Part shown: positions 35,236 to 46,755 of the stretch, in pieces
Position numbering within the stretch: the first letter of the stretch is position 1
How the letters are laid out: each line of letters starts with the position of its first letter
Assembly: GCF_964340395.1 (NCBI RefSeq)
Contig: NC_135570.1
Location: forward strand, 18,398,821-18,462,820
DNA from: Glandiceps talaboti
Lineage: Eukaryota; Hemichordata; Enteropneusta; Spengelidae
DNA: 64,000 nt
Direction: 5' to 3'
Position numbers and translations under genes: made by a program
Notes under the pieces: model-generated
The model's database searches: none
Seen by the model: only the letters and a program-made list of their open reading frames with translations
Told to the model about the DNA's origin: nothing

Positions 35236-36303
35236 TGAGGTTCAGTAGTGCTATAGGCATGATGAAATGTCTTCGTATATGTGTGTGTGTGTGTGTGTAA
35301 ACAATTTAAAGGCAAAAACTACCTGACTGATTACCTTGGCATTTGATGCATGGGGACATTACTTTTGGTGTGTTGATGGAAAATTGTTCAAATGAAAATG
35401 ATCGCATGAGAGATATGTGTTTTGGGTAAAAAAAATGTGATTTTGGGTCACAAAAGTTTAACTCAAAAACTAATGGGCATATTGACCTGAAATTTGATGG
35501 GAATGTTTTTAGGGGTGTATAGATGAAGAGTTGTTCACGACATGATGATCCCATCAGTGATATGCAAATTAGGGCTAAAAGTGTGTCTTTTTAGTAAAAA
35601 ATCTATAATTCCAAAACAACTGAGCAGATTGGGCTGAAATTTAATGGGGATGCATCTTGGGGTGTATAGATGAAGAAATATTAAGCATATAATCATTTCA
35701 TCAGTAATAGGCAAATTAGGTGTAAAAATGTGAATTTGGGTTAAAAACTTATATCTCAAAAAGTTTTTGGTCAACGAGACTGAAACTTGGTGAGATGTTT
35801 CTAGAAGTGTTGCAATTGGCCCTAACAACCATGACCATGCCCTTAGCAACAACCAAATGGCAGTGTATTTTGGTTAAATAACAACACCGTCTTGTAGGCA
35901 AGTGAGTAAACATTCAAAAAATGTATGCAAATACCCCTAGTAACCACGACCATGCCCATAGCAACAGCCAAATGGTGGTGTATTTCACAAAGATAACAGG
36001 GATTCTTAGACAAGTGAACAAATTTTCAAAAAGTGCATGCAAATATGCCTAGAAACAAGACCACGCCCATGGCAACTGCCAAATGATCACACATATATTG
36101 CAAAGATAACAACAGGGATTAAGGGATTAATAGACAAATGAATAAACATTCAAAAATGTATACAAATATACCTAGCAATAAGACCATGCGAATAGCAACA
36201 GCCAAATGATCATGTATATTGCAAAGATAACATCAGCGATTCATAGACAAGTTAACAAACATTCAAAAAATGTATGCAGATATATCTAGCAACATGACCA
36301 CGC
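35236..36303 (+). mobile_element. AGCACAACTG-family element, left part (split by hAT-like insert)
   Basis: It lacks the first 13 or so bases of the head but retains GAGGTTCAGTAGTGCTATAG, then the (GT)n tract, conserved block and core repeats. The core repeat is cut at GACCACGC (36296-36303) by the insertion and continues at 38304. Confidence 0.85.
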
Positions 36304-38303
36304 CAGTGTGTGAAATTAACACAAAAAAGGTCCTGGTCAAAAGGACCAATAGAGATTTAAGCTGCTGGACCTGATGGAAAACTGTTGGTCCTTCACATGT
36401 CGTCTTTGAGCATAGATACACATAATTTTTTATCACCAACATGCAATAGATAGTTATTCTCATCAATACATCCATGTTCTCACCTTCCATGTTTCCAATG
36501 ATGACATCGTCTTCTATCGTAGTTGGTCATAGTTTGTCATAATTTTCAATTGTCAAGGAAAACCACGTACTCCAGCCAGTACTGTGCTGATGATACTAGT
36601 ACTGTACATGTTATTATGAGTGCAAGTTCATGGGCGATATTCATCAAAAACAATTAGATATGCACAAAATCAAAGTTTCAATATACAACGTACATAACGG
36701 TATGTAGAAACTGCATCGATTCAAAATTTGTCACGCATGAACGTAATATTGTAACTGTCCTGGGTTAACAGTAAATCTTTGAGGAAGATTATCGTACAAT
36801 TGAGTGAGTCTCAAAGCATCAATCGCAGTTAGACTTTGTTTTTTGCACGGTCGACAAACTAACACTACAACTTCAACTTACAAGCTCACGCTTGGCGACC
36901 ATGGTAGGGCAGTACAAACCATGGAAGTAGAAGTAGGGTTCTACTTCCATGGGCAAAGAAATGCAGTTGAATTTCCGGGTTGCGGAAGTGCAGTTTTGAC
37001 TTTTATATTGTTGATAAACGGGATTTGTTTTATATATTCTAAAACAACAACTATTTTTCTATGTTTCTCAGTACAGTAACATTCCTAAATGATGGGGTTG
37101 AGAAATCGTAATGTTCAGCAACACATGGCATGACTTTGGTAGATAAACATAGAGACGCAAGTGATGAAACGTAATCAGTTATTCGTAGCGCGAAATTTCA
37201 TTATATAAATGACGTTTTTCCTCAAAATTTTGAAGAAACAAAATGTTTTTAGGTGATTTCTAAATGTCAAATCAAACTATATATTAATGTGAGATAAGCT
37301 TTAGTTTTTAATTTCTTTTTGTGGACAATGTTCGAATTCGACTGACGAATCAATACACCGCACCGTTCACCTGCCAGATGAAAATGGTCGACATGTTTGT
37401 TGACTAGCCAAGAAATGATAAGGAACTTGTGAGACAGTCCGAATAAATAGATGTAAAATCTGACGTTTCGAATAAAAATTCTTCTTATTGTATTTTTAGG
37501 CAAGACACAACTAAATATATCTGAAACACTTAGTTGACTAGCTGACTGTATGAATGCCATAGAAGGCATCGAATGAAGAACATTGAAAAAAGTAAGCATG
37601 AAACTGATTTGCACAGGAAAGAAAATCTTTTAGTTTCGTGATTTTTTCACAATGAAGACTACGCGTAAATGATCGCAGTTTGGGGTCATAAATAACGGAC
37701 AATAGGTGTTTAATTTTTTATTGTCTACAACCTAAAGTACATGAATATGCATCGAGACATGAATATTCACCGTGGCCGTAGTAGATTGTAACTACTGGTA
37801 GCTACTCGTCACTACTCGTTAGGACGCGTAATTACGATGTTTTTGATTTTGATTTCGCCCCTTAATTTGTTGAACACAGATTCGTTTAGTTTCTGAAGTG
37901 ATACCTCTGCTGCACTCTGTTCGTGAGGTTGATTTCTGTTCTGTGTGTCTTCAACTGCGACTTTATGGCCCTCTGATTGGCCGTAAGTGGTTAAATTAGA
38001 ATGCCTAAAATTGTCGGTACTAAGTACAAAGGGGCCCTTAGAATTGTTGGAAAAAGATTACTTACACAACGCAACATTTAGTCCTAATTCTGCAGCTTGT
38101 ATACGTTGTATACGTTAGTTGTACGTTGATAACATGTTTATTGCCACAGGACAAGTTGTATGCCTTTGATGTCATAACAATCTCCCTACTACTACATTCC
38201 ATAAAGCTGTTGGTCAGAAGGACCAACAGTGCTCAGAAACTCTTGGTCCTGGCTGAAAACTGTTGGTCTTGGACCAACGGACCAGCGTTAATTTTGCACA
38301 CTG
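36304..38303. mobile_element. hAT-like non-autonomous transposon, 2000 bp with 8-bp target duplication
   Basis: The ends are CAGTGTGTGAAATTAACAC (left) and GCGTTAATTTTGCACACTG (right), inverted with about three mismatches in 19. GACCACGC at 36296-36303 is repeated at 38304-38311, an exact 8-bp duplication of the target core repeat. CAGTG ends and 8-bp duplications are hallmarks of the hAT superfamily. Both subterminal regions carry GGTCC/GGACC palindromes (TTGGTCAGAAGGACCAA and similar). The interior shows no transposase-like open frame, so the copy would need enzyme in trans. Confidence 0.85.
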
Positions 38304-38523
38304 GACCACGCCCATAGCAAAAGCCAAATGATTGTTTATATTGCAAAGATAACAACTGGGTTGGATATTAAGCAACTAGATAACCATTCAGCAAATGAAC
38401 ACCTATACCTAGCATGGATGGGCATTTGGGTAAACATTTTTAAAAACTGTACAGTTGTGCTGCAATGCCATTGGCGCTATTTTCTTAAATATATAGTTGT
38501 GCTACAATGCCATTGGTGCTATT
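38304..38523 (+). mobile_element. AGCACAACTG-family element, right part with duplicated 3' end
   Basis: The core repeat resumes after the target duplication. The family end CAGTTGTGCT...CCATTGGCGCTATTTT appears near 38452-38483 and again, slightly changed, at 38494-38523. A new repeat begins directly after it. Confidence 0.8.
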
Positions 38524-39030
38524 AGCTCCCATACATGAGCTAATGTCGTGACGATGTCAGTCTGTCTGTCTGTGTATCTGTGCAGAAATTTTGTTCCACT
38601 GATATCTCAAAAAGTACTGAAGCAAATGTTCTGCAATTTATTTTGTGGTATTGTCAGGCTGTAACTCAGTGCTGATTAGTTTTTGGTGGGAGTGGCTTGC
38701 ATAGTTAATGCTAATTTGCATAAGTAATGATTTTATAAATGGGGCTATACATGCACAACAGCTGCACCAAATTCAATGAAACTTGCTACATCTACAGATC
38801 ATACACAGATATCAACGCACTAAAAGCCTTTAACTTGTGTCAAGTTAATTAAGGGCTAATTTGCATAATTAATGAATGTTTGTAACTCAGGTTATGCATC
38901 TAGAAGGACTTTATCAAATTTGATGAAACTTGCCGCAGATATTGATCATACAGAGATATGATATTTTTAATGAAATTTAGTGCTGTCAATTAATTGCTCA
39001 TTTGTATTAACGAACTTTGGCAGTTAGGCT
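38524..39030 (+). mobile_element. AGCTCCCATACATGAGCT-headed repeat
   Basis: It starts with a palindrome of the AGCTCCCGTATGGGAG family, then (GTCT)n, then GCAGAAATTTTGTTCCACT as at 1210. Core repeats with TTTGCATAATTAATGA follow. The 3' end merges into the inverted segment at 39140. Confidence 0.65.
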
Positions 39031-39139
39031 TACTTTCGGAAAACATACGGTTATCATCTTTGCTTCGAAGTTGTAGAACAAGACATTTAGAATTTAGTCA
39101 GTTCATCGTATAACTATTTTGTAAATCTCTGTGCAGCAT

Positions 39140-39690
39140 GACCTGTGAAATTTGAATATGACTCATGGTATGCATAACGTTGCAACAATTTCATGTGCAA
39201 AATGACCATATCCTGATGTGGACAGTACGTCTTGGGCAGTTTAGAAACTATATCATGATATTATCATTACTTATCCACATGATCCACGTGATTGGTTACT
39301 TATTAACAGACACATCACTGCATCAGATTAGGGTTTCCATCAAAAGCACCACCATTATGGCAAAGCATCTTCCCTCCACGGGCGAAGCAATGATCAAATA
39401 GACCACATCGGCAGACAGTCTATGCTAACAACTTCATTTAGATAAATTCATACTGCCACGTCGCCATTTCATTCTCACTAAAAATGAAACTTTTTCATTT
39501 TTAGCTTCATTACTAGATCAAACACATTACATGAATTTACCGTTGACTACACCATGCTCTTCATCTGAGGTGAACATGGTTCACACATTATGTAAAGGCA
39601 TCGTTTAAGAATAAACGAATATCTTAGTGTATACCGAGTAAACAGTTCTCCTCAGTGACACAAAATTTGTATCAAGCTGTGTCTCTGTCA
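39140..39690 (-). repeat. Inverted copy of 34020-34450
   Basis: Reverse complement of this stretch matches the left copy in blocks: ACTGAGGAGAACTGTTTACT against GCTGAGGAGAACTATGAACT, GTGTGAACCATG against GTGTGAACCATG, and TTTGAATATGACTCATGG against its counterpart near 34430. Divergence is substantial. The two copies are 5.6 kb apart end to end. Confidence 0.65.
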
Positions 39691-39940
39691 AATTGAAAGT
39701 TCATGCTGTCGTTCCTGTCAGGGAAGTTAGTTTGTGCACTGCAGTATTGATGTATTGTATCGTAGTGTAGAGTTTTATGTACTCTGTATGGTTCAACTCC
39801 AAGAACCGTCCTAACAGAGATTCATACGGAGTTTGTTCTCGAAGCACATATTTCTAGAGAGTGATTACCATAGAAAATCGAAAGTCTAGAAAGAGTATAA
39901 ATGTTTCCTTGTGATATTTTGGAAGTGCAAATTATGTACA

Positions 39941-40331
39941 TGCATACGGTGTGTGGGAGAATGAGGTGTTCATGTACATCTGAAATACATGTAGTGTGCA
40001 TGCAAATTTGGAAAAGACCGTAATGGGATTTTGACACTAATTTTAGCAGGAACGCATCTCAGAGACGCACCAGAAAAAAGTGACAGCAACCACTGCCTAT
40101 AACAAGAAAGACTGCACCAAGTCTGACAAAACATATGCATACGGTGTGTGGGAGAATGAGGTGTTCATGTACATCTGAAATACATGTAGTGTGCATGCAA
40201 ATTTGGAAAAGACCGTAATGGGATTTTGACACTAATTTTAACAGGAACGCATCTCAGAGACGCACCAGAAAAAAAGTGACAGCAACCACTGCCTATAACA
40301 AGAAATACTGCACCAAGTCTGACGAAACATG
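39941..40331 (+). repeat. 195-bp tandem duplication
   Basis: TGCATACGGTGTGTGGGAGA begins at 39941 and again at 40136. The two copies differ by a few single bases, so the duplication is recent. Confidence 0.93.
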
Positions 40332-41381
40332 CTATAAAAGATATTGACTGAACAAAGATATGATGGTATCGAGTCAATTAATTGCTAATTTACATATTTG
40401 ATGAACTTTTGCAATAAGGTATATATATCTCTCAACGGGGCATTTTCAGTTGATGTCTGGTTAAGTGTGGGCACAGATGGGTATGTGGGAAATAATAGTG
40501 TCACTCTTTAGTTTCAGAATTTGAGATTTTTTTTCTTGCTTCTTGATGACATACATGTATACATGTAAGTGTAAAGTTTTTAGTGTGCACAAAAAGCAAT
40601 AAATTCCAATATTTTCAAGTTACATCATTTGATAGGTAGCAGCTGTTTGCATGTTGTGTGTGTAATTGTACTGTGTTGTGCTGGATCCCAAAATCCAAAG
40701 TACATTTCATCCGTCAATTGATTTTTTCACGTTTATTTTTTCCTTTTTAATCCAATTTTTTTCCAGTTTTCAATTTGTTTTTAATAACCCATGCACTTAT
40801 TACAATTTGCTCTCATGATTTTTATTTGAGCAGCAGTATTTTGTTCACTTCCTGTTGTTAAATACATCACAACTTGAAGTAACAAAAATGAGATAATAAG
40901 ATGATTTTACTGCAGTTAATATGTATCAGAAATTGAAAATTGGGAGCAAAAATTTCTCAGCATTTCAGATTTTGAGCTTACAAGGTATATGGGAATGCCA
41001 ATAAGTGTTGCAAGCTTTAGTTCTAGTCCATCAGGCAGTATTAAACTCTCCTTTGAAAACTGAAACAAGCCATTTATATCCTGTTATCACACGTTTTCTC
41101 CCTTTTTCTCCACAAATTTATTACAGTTCAGTCTGAAAAGATATCAGGAATTCATTTGGGACATGTTTATTGGAGTACATCTCACTAGAATAACAAATTT
41201 ATCTAAAATCTAAATTTCCAGCTTTCTGGAGCAAAGTAACAGAAACAAAGGTCTCTAACAGTATTTTATTTCTTTCTCTTCTATGGTTTTCCCCCCATTT
41301 TTTGTCCGTTTTCCCACATTTTTTCCATGTTATGTGTTGTCCATGCTGCTTTGTGGTTGTGTGCTTGTCATCTCAATGTAG
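40332..41381. other. Intron 9, distal part
   Basis: About 100 bp of hairpin-family internal sequence (GAGTCAATTAATTGCTAATT) is followed by about 900 bp of AT-rich intron with poly-T stretches. It ends in CTCAATGTAG, the exon 10 acceptor. Confidence 0.45.
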
Positions 41382-41468
41382 ATTAAGACAAAGTGAAAAA
41401 GAAAGACTAATTGCTGAAGAAACCTCTAGAAAGCTTGGTCAGTTGATTGCTGAAAAAGATGCCAAACG
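41382..41468 (+). CDS. RUFY: RUFY exon: coiled coil (exon 10)
   Basis: It encodes LRQSEKERLIAEETSRKLGQ, then LIAEKDAK, with the first base completing Lys from exon 9 and the last two (CG) completed to Arg by exon 11. It matches the RUFY block RLQ.SE...AEE.S.KL. The donor is CG|GTAAGT. It is the shortest exon here, at 87 bp. Confidence 0.88.
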
Positions 41469-41554
41469 GTAAGTAATTCAGGGATTGAATGATTTGATTC
41501 AAGCTAAAACTTCTCAAAATGTCTATGTGGTATATGGCGGCTTGAAGAAAAGAC

Positions 41555-42602
41555 AATGCTGACGGTCAATGTCAGTTTGTATTCAACAGACATCACTAAG
41601 TCAATGTCAGTTTGTATTCAACAGACATCACTGAGTCAATGTCAGTTTGTATTCAACAGACATCACTGAGTCAATGTCAGTTTGTATTCAACAGACATCA
41701 CTGAGTCAATGTCAGTTTGTATTCAACAGACATCACCAACTCAATGTCAGTTTGTATTCAACAGACATCACTGAGTCAATGTCAGTTTGTATTCAACAGA
41801 CATCACTGAGTCAATGTCAGTTTGTATTCAACAGACATCACTGAGTCAATGTCAGTTTGTATTCAACAGACATCACTGAGTCAATGTCAGTTTGTATTCA
41901 ACAGACATCACTGAGTCAATGTCAGTTTGTATTCAACAGACATCACTGAGTCAATGTCAGTTTGTATTCAACAGACATCACCAACTCAATGTCAGTTTGT
42001 ATTCAACAGACATCACTGAGTCAATGTCAGTTTGTATTCAACAGACATCACTGAGTCAATGTCAGTTTGTATTCAACAGACATCACTGAGTCAATATAAG
42101 TTTGTATTCAACAGACATCACTGAGTCAATGTCAGTTTGTATTCAACAGACATCACTGAGTCAATGTCAGTTTGTATTCAACAGACATCACCAACTCAAT
42201 GTCAGTTTGTATTCAACAGACATCACTGAGTCAATGTCAGTTTGTATTCAACAGACATCACTGAGTCAATGTCAGTTTGTATTCAACAGACATCACTGAG
42301 TCAATGTCAGTTTGTATTCAACAGACATCACCAACTCAATGTCAGTTTGTATTCAACAGACATCACTGAGTCAATGTCAGTTTGTATTCAACAGACATCA
42401 CTGAGTCAATGTCAGTTTGTATTCAACAGACATCACTGAGTCAATATAAGTTTGTATTCAACAGACATCACTGAGTCAATGTCAGTTTGTATTCAACAGA
42501 CATCACTGAGTCAATGTCAGTTTGTATTCAACAGACATCACTGAGTCAATGTCAGTTTGTATTCAACAGACATCACTGAGTCAATGTCAGTTTGTATTCA
42601 GT
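41555..42602 (+). repeat. 35-bp tandem array after exon 10
   Basis: The unit is AGTTTGTATTCAACAGACAT plus CACTGAGTCAATGTC, 35 bp, about 30 nearly identical copies starting 86 bp after the donor. The variant CACCAACTC recurs at intervals of 7, 6 and 4 units, and TCAATATAAG at 10 units, showing copying of multi-unit blocks. Repeated 65-residue open frames are artefacts. Confidence 0.97.
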
Positions 42603-44053
42603 TTGCATTTATTATAGTAATTGCATCAATTACTTGGGCAACAAGTTTTCCTTACCTATGCGTGTTATGCAAATCAAGTTGCTTAATATGATACTAAGTT
42701 ATGGTTGTCATGTTTAGACTAAAGACCAGTGGCATCCTTATATCACAAACACACTAAAACCATTCACCCGGTATCCATCTGGTCATAATGGTTACACTCT
42801 AAAATCAAACCTGTGTCACCTAGCTGTTCAAAGTTAGACAGTTGAAGACTTTCACATTACATATAGATGAGGTTGAATACTTTATTCTTGATCCCATGAA
42901 CATTAGACTTGTTCTCAGCCCACTGGTCTTGCTCAAGTGTCATTATTTTATATCAACTTGATGAACTAAGTAGCATAGCATTGACTTCAGGAAATATCCC
43001 AATTCCACTATTATGATGTACTCTTAATGATTGAAGAAGACTTAATATTTACTGTAACAGAGATGAATGTGGTGGACCAACTTATCTCTGAAACAACTGA
43101 GTCCTGTCGTTTTGAAACCATCATATCGATATTTATGGCTGAAATCTCTATAATACAATTGAATTAGTCTGACTAGTTACACAAATACTGCCAACTCTAG
43201 CTTGTCCACAGCTTGTCCACAATTTTAGTGTACATTGATGTACACTTGCAAACACCATGCAATCAGCCTTTCACTGTTTAGGCAACTGAATCAACTTACT
43301 TTGATCGAACCATTCACTTTTTAGAGGAATGACAATCCCCAGTTAATACAAATGTATGGTACAAATTGTGGGAATTACAGTAAATAACATAACAAACAAC
43401 CAGACAAGTAGAATATGAAGTAATTTGCAGTCGATTGGAATACCATGTCAGAATCATCAATAACTTGTGGTAAAACTAAAAGGCTAGTAGAGGAAGAAGA
43501 AAATTAAAAAGACAAATAAATTGTAATTAAGGCCTGTTTTATGACACTGTTGTGTTACTTTGTTGTATCCACATGCTTTTCCTGCTTTACTTAGCAAGTT
43601 GTGGTTTGAAAATCATTCACCCAATAAGCTTAGCCACAGTTAAATATTGTTACCAGAATATAATTATTCAAATGAATCATTATATAAATGAACATGCACA
43701 AGCGTGATGTACACATTAGACTGCAATTATTCAAATGGTCATTGTGTAAATGAACAAGTGTAAATATGATGTACACAGGTTTTAACATTATGAAATTGTG
43801 ATAATTTACATGTAATTTACATTATGTAAATTGAATATACAGGTATGCTGGTAATAAGTTTTGGACGTGTGGCTAACTGAATCAGTCATTTCAAACCATA
43901 AAAACTTGACATAATTGAATAAGATGAGAGTTCTCAGAGTCTGTCATTCAGTGCCATAAACAGGTTAATGTGATGGGGACCAATGTACAATTGATCACAC
44001 AGATATGTATGTGAATACTATAATTATAATCTGGTTTTGTTTACTTTTTTCAG
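42603..44053. other. Intron 10, remainder
   Basis: About 1.4 kb with no transposon ends or genes recognised. A short ACATGTAATTTACATTATGT piece at about 43807 recalls the 30-bp satellite. It ends in ACTTTTTTCAG. Confidence 0.45.
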
Positions 44054-44278
44054 TGCAGCCGTGGAAACTGATCTGAAGATAGAAAAGGAATGGCGAAGTA
44101 CATTACAGTCAGATTTAGGACAAGCTAAAGATAAACTGACACTACTTGAAACAGAATTACAACAAATGGGAGAGTTGAAAAAAGAGTTTGCTCACCTTGA
44201 TGAAGAACACCAGAAATTAAGACAAACCTGTGAAGACCAAGAACTAACCCTTGCTGATATGGGCAACAAATTGAGCGA
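44054..44278 (+). CDS. RUFY: RUFY exon: distal coiled coil (exon 11)
   Basis: It encodes AAVETDLKIEKEWRSTLQSD, then LKKEFAHLDEEHQKLRQTCE and DQELTLADMGNKLSE. ETDLKIEKEWR.TLQ.DL and LGNKLSESKLK are signature stretches of RUFY2/RUFY1 just before the FYVE finger. The exon begins by completing Arg and ends GA, giving Glu with exon 12. The donor is the less usual GCGA|GTTAGT. A near-perfect length match to family members supports the boundaries. Confidence 0.95.
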
Positions 44279-44755
44279 GTTAGTCATAGTTATTTTATTA
44301 ACCCAAAGATAGGTTGTGTAAAACATGCTGGGACAACACAGATATGTCATTGGAAGTCTGAAAATGACATCAATCATTGGCCAAACCCTACAGTCATTGT
44401 GTTACAACTCTATTGGTGCTATTTTCTGTCTTTGACACGTTTTGGTAAATTTGGCATCAGACACACCTCATTGCCTGGAACAAAATCAATTCTACCATGA
44501 TGGTGAATGACAACCATGGTGAACATTTTTTACTAATCATAGAATGAAGAAATTTTTTAAGACTTAAGTGAATAATCTTGGAAGATATGTTTCGTAGGGA
44601 AGTTTTTGACTTTGTTTAGAGGTGACATTGATCTGAGAACCACAACATGTGAGGTTCACCCTATCCACTTCCAGTCCCCATTTATGTATTAACAAAAATG
44701 GTGGATCTATTTAGACCATAGGGTCACTTGTTTAAATATTCTGTATATTTTACAG
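44279..44755. other. Intron 11
   Basis: Ordinary intron of about 480 bp with an acceptor ATATTTTACAG. No repeats recognised. Confidence 0.5.
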
Positions 44756-44882
44756 ATCAAGACTTAAGATGGATGATATGGTTGAGCATCAACAGTATAT
44801 GAGAGAAAAAGTATGGACTGATGACAAGGAAGCTATCAATTGTAAACACTGTCAAAAACTGTTCTCTGTATCCAGAAGAAAG
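44756..44882 (+). CDS. RUFY: RUFY exon: start of FYVE zinc finger (exon 12)
   Basis: It encodes SRLKMDDMVEHQQYMREKVW, then TDDKEAINCKHCQKLFSVSR and RK. W..D.EA..C..C.K.FS.SRRK is the opening of the FYVE finger: the W residue and the first CxxC zinc-ligand pair are present. The R+HHCRxCG motif that contacts PI3P would be in the next exon. The exon ends in phase 0 at AAG|GTAAGT. No candidate next exon was found in the remaining 19 kb. Confidence 0.95.
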
Positions 44883-44935
44883 GTAAGTATCAACATGTCT
44901 ACATTGATCAACCTTGTCAGTCAGAGCCTTTTGAG

Positions 44936-46755
44936 ACAATTCGTAGCCCTGTCCCTCCAAGGTATTTCTCAATCATGGTCCTCTAAGACATTTCTCAATC
45001 TTGGCCCTCTGAGACATTTCTTAAATATGTTCCTCTAAGACATTCTCAATTATGGCCCTCTGAGACATTTCTTAAATATGTTCCTCTAAGACATTTCTCA
45101 ATCTTGGCCCTCTGAGACATTTCTTAAATATGTTCCTCTAAGACATTTCTCAATCTTGGCCCTCTGAGACATTTCTTAAATATGTTCCTTTAAGACATTC
45201 TCAATCATGGCCCTCTGAGACATTTCTTAAATATGTTCCTCTAAGACATTTCTCAATCTTGGCCCTCTGAGACATTTCTTAAATATGTTCCTCTAAGACA
45301 TTTCTCAATCTTGGCCCTCTGAGACATTTCTTAAATATGTTCCTCTAAGACATTTCTCAATCATGGCCCTCTGAGACATTTCTTAAATATGTTCCTCTAA
45401 GACATTTCTCAATCATGGCCCTCTGAGACATTTCTTAAATATGTTCCTCTAAGACATTCTCTATCATGGCCCTCTGAGACATTTCTTAAATATGTTCCTC
45501 TAAGACATTTCTCAATCATGGCCCTCTGAGACATTTCTTAAATATGTTCCTCTAAGACATTTCTCAATCATGGCCCTCAGAGACATTTCTTAAATATGTT
45601 CCTCCAAGACATTTCTCAGTCATGGCCCTCTGAGACATTTCTTAAATATGTTCCTCTAAGACATTCTCAATCATGGCCCTCTGAGACATTTCTTAAATAT
45701 GTTCCTCTAAGACATTTCTCAATCTTGGCCCTCTGAGACATTTCTTAAATATGTTCCTTTAAGACATTTCTCAATCATGGCCCTCTGAGACATTTCTTAA
45801 ATATGTTCCTCTAAGACATTCTCAATCTTGGCCCTCTGAGACATTTCTTAAATATGTTCCTTTAAGACATTTCTCAATCTTGGCCCTCTGAGACATTTCT
45901 TAAATATGTTCCTCTAAGACATTTCTCAATCATGGCCCTCTGAGACATTTCTTAAATATGTTCCTCTAAGACATTTCTCAATCATGGCCCTCTGAGACAT
46001 TTCTTAAATATGTTCCTCTAAGACATTTCTCAATCATGGCCCTCTGAGACATTTCTTAAATATGTTCCTCTAAGACATTCTCAATCTTGGCCCTCTGAGA
46101 CATTTCTTAAATATGTTCCTCTAAGACATTCTCAATCATGGCCCTCTGAGACATTTCTTAAATATGTTCCTCTAAGACATTCTCAATCTTGGCCCTCAGA
46201 GACATTTCTTAAATATGTTCCTCTAAGACATTCTCAATCTTGGCCCTCTGAGACATTTCTTAAATATGTTCCTTTAAGACATTCTCAATCATGGCCCTCT
46301 GAGACATTTCTTAAATATGTTCCTCTAAGACATTTCTCAATCTTAGCCCTCTGAGACATTTCTTAAATATGTTCCTCTAAGACATTCTCAATCTTGGCCC
46401 TCTGAGACATTTCTTAAATATGTTCCTCTAAGACATTTCTCAATCATGGCCCTCTGAGACATTTCTTAAATATGTTCCTCTAAGACATTCTCAATCATGG
46501 CCCTCTGAGACATTTCTTAAATATGTTCCTCTAAGACATTCTCAATCATGGCCCTCTGAGACATTTCTTAAATATGTTCCTCTAAGACATTCTCAATCAT
46601 GGCCCTCTAAGACATTCTCAATCATGGCCCTCTAAGACATTCTCAATCATGGCCCTCTAAGACATTCTCAATCATGGCCCTCTGAGACATTTCTTAAATA
46701 CAAAATGTATATTCCTCTAAGACATTTCACAATCTTTGTCCTCTAAGACATTTCT
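44936..46755 (+). repeat. 52-bp tandem array after exon 12
   Basis: The unit combines GACATTTCTCAATCATGGCC and CTCTGAGACATTTCTTAAAT with ATGTTCCTCTAA, 52 bp, with 50-bp variants lacking TT, about 35 copies. Near 46600 it degenerates to 26-bp half-units (CTCTAAGACATTCTCAATCA). Since GACATTTCT occurs twice per unit, the 52-bp unit probably arose from a dimer of a 26-bp unit. It starts about 55 bp after the donor. Confidence 0.97.

Noticed and set aside
41647-42439. Four identical 65-codon open frames
   Set aside because: They are the 35-bp tandem array read in one frame; the identical proteins arise from the repeat period, not from genes.
41555-42602. CRISPR-like array
   Set aside because: The units are contiguous without unique spacers, and the context is an animal intron.
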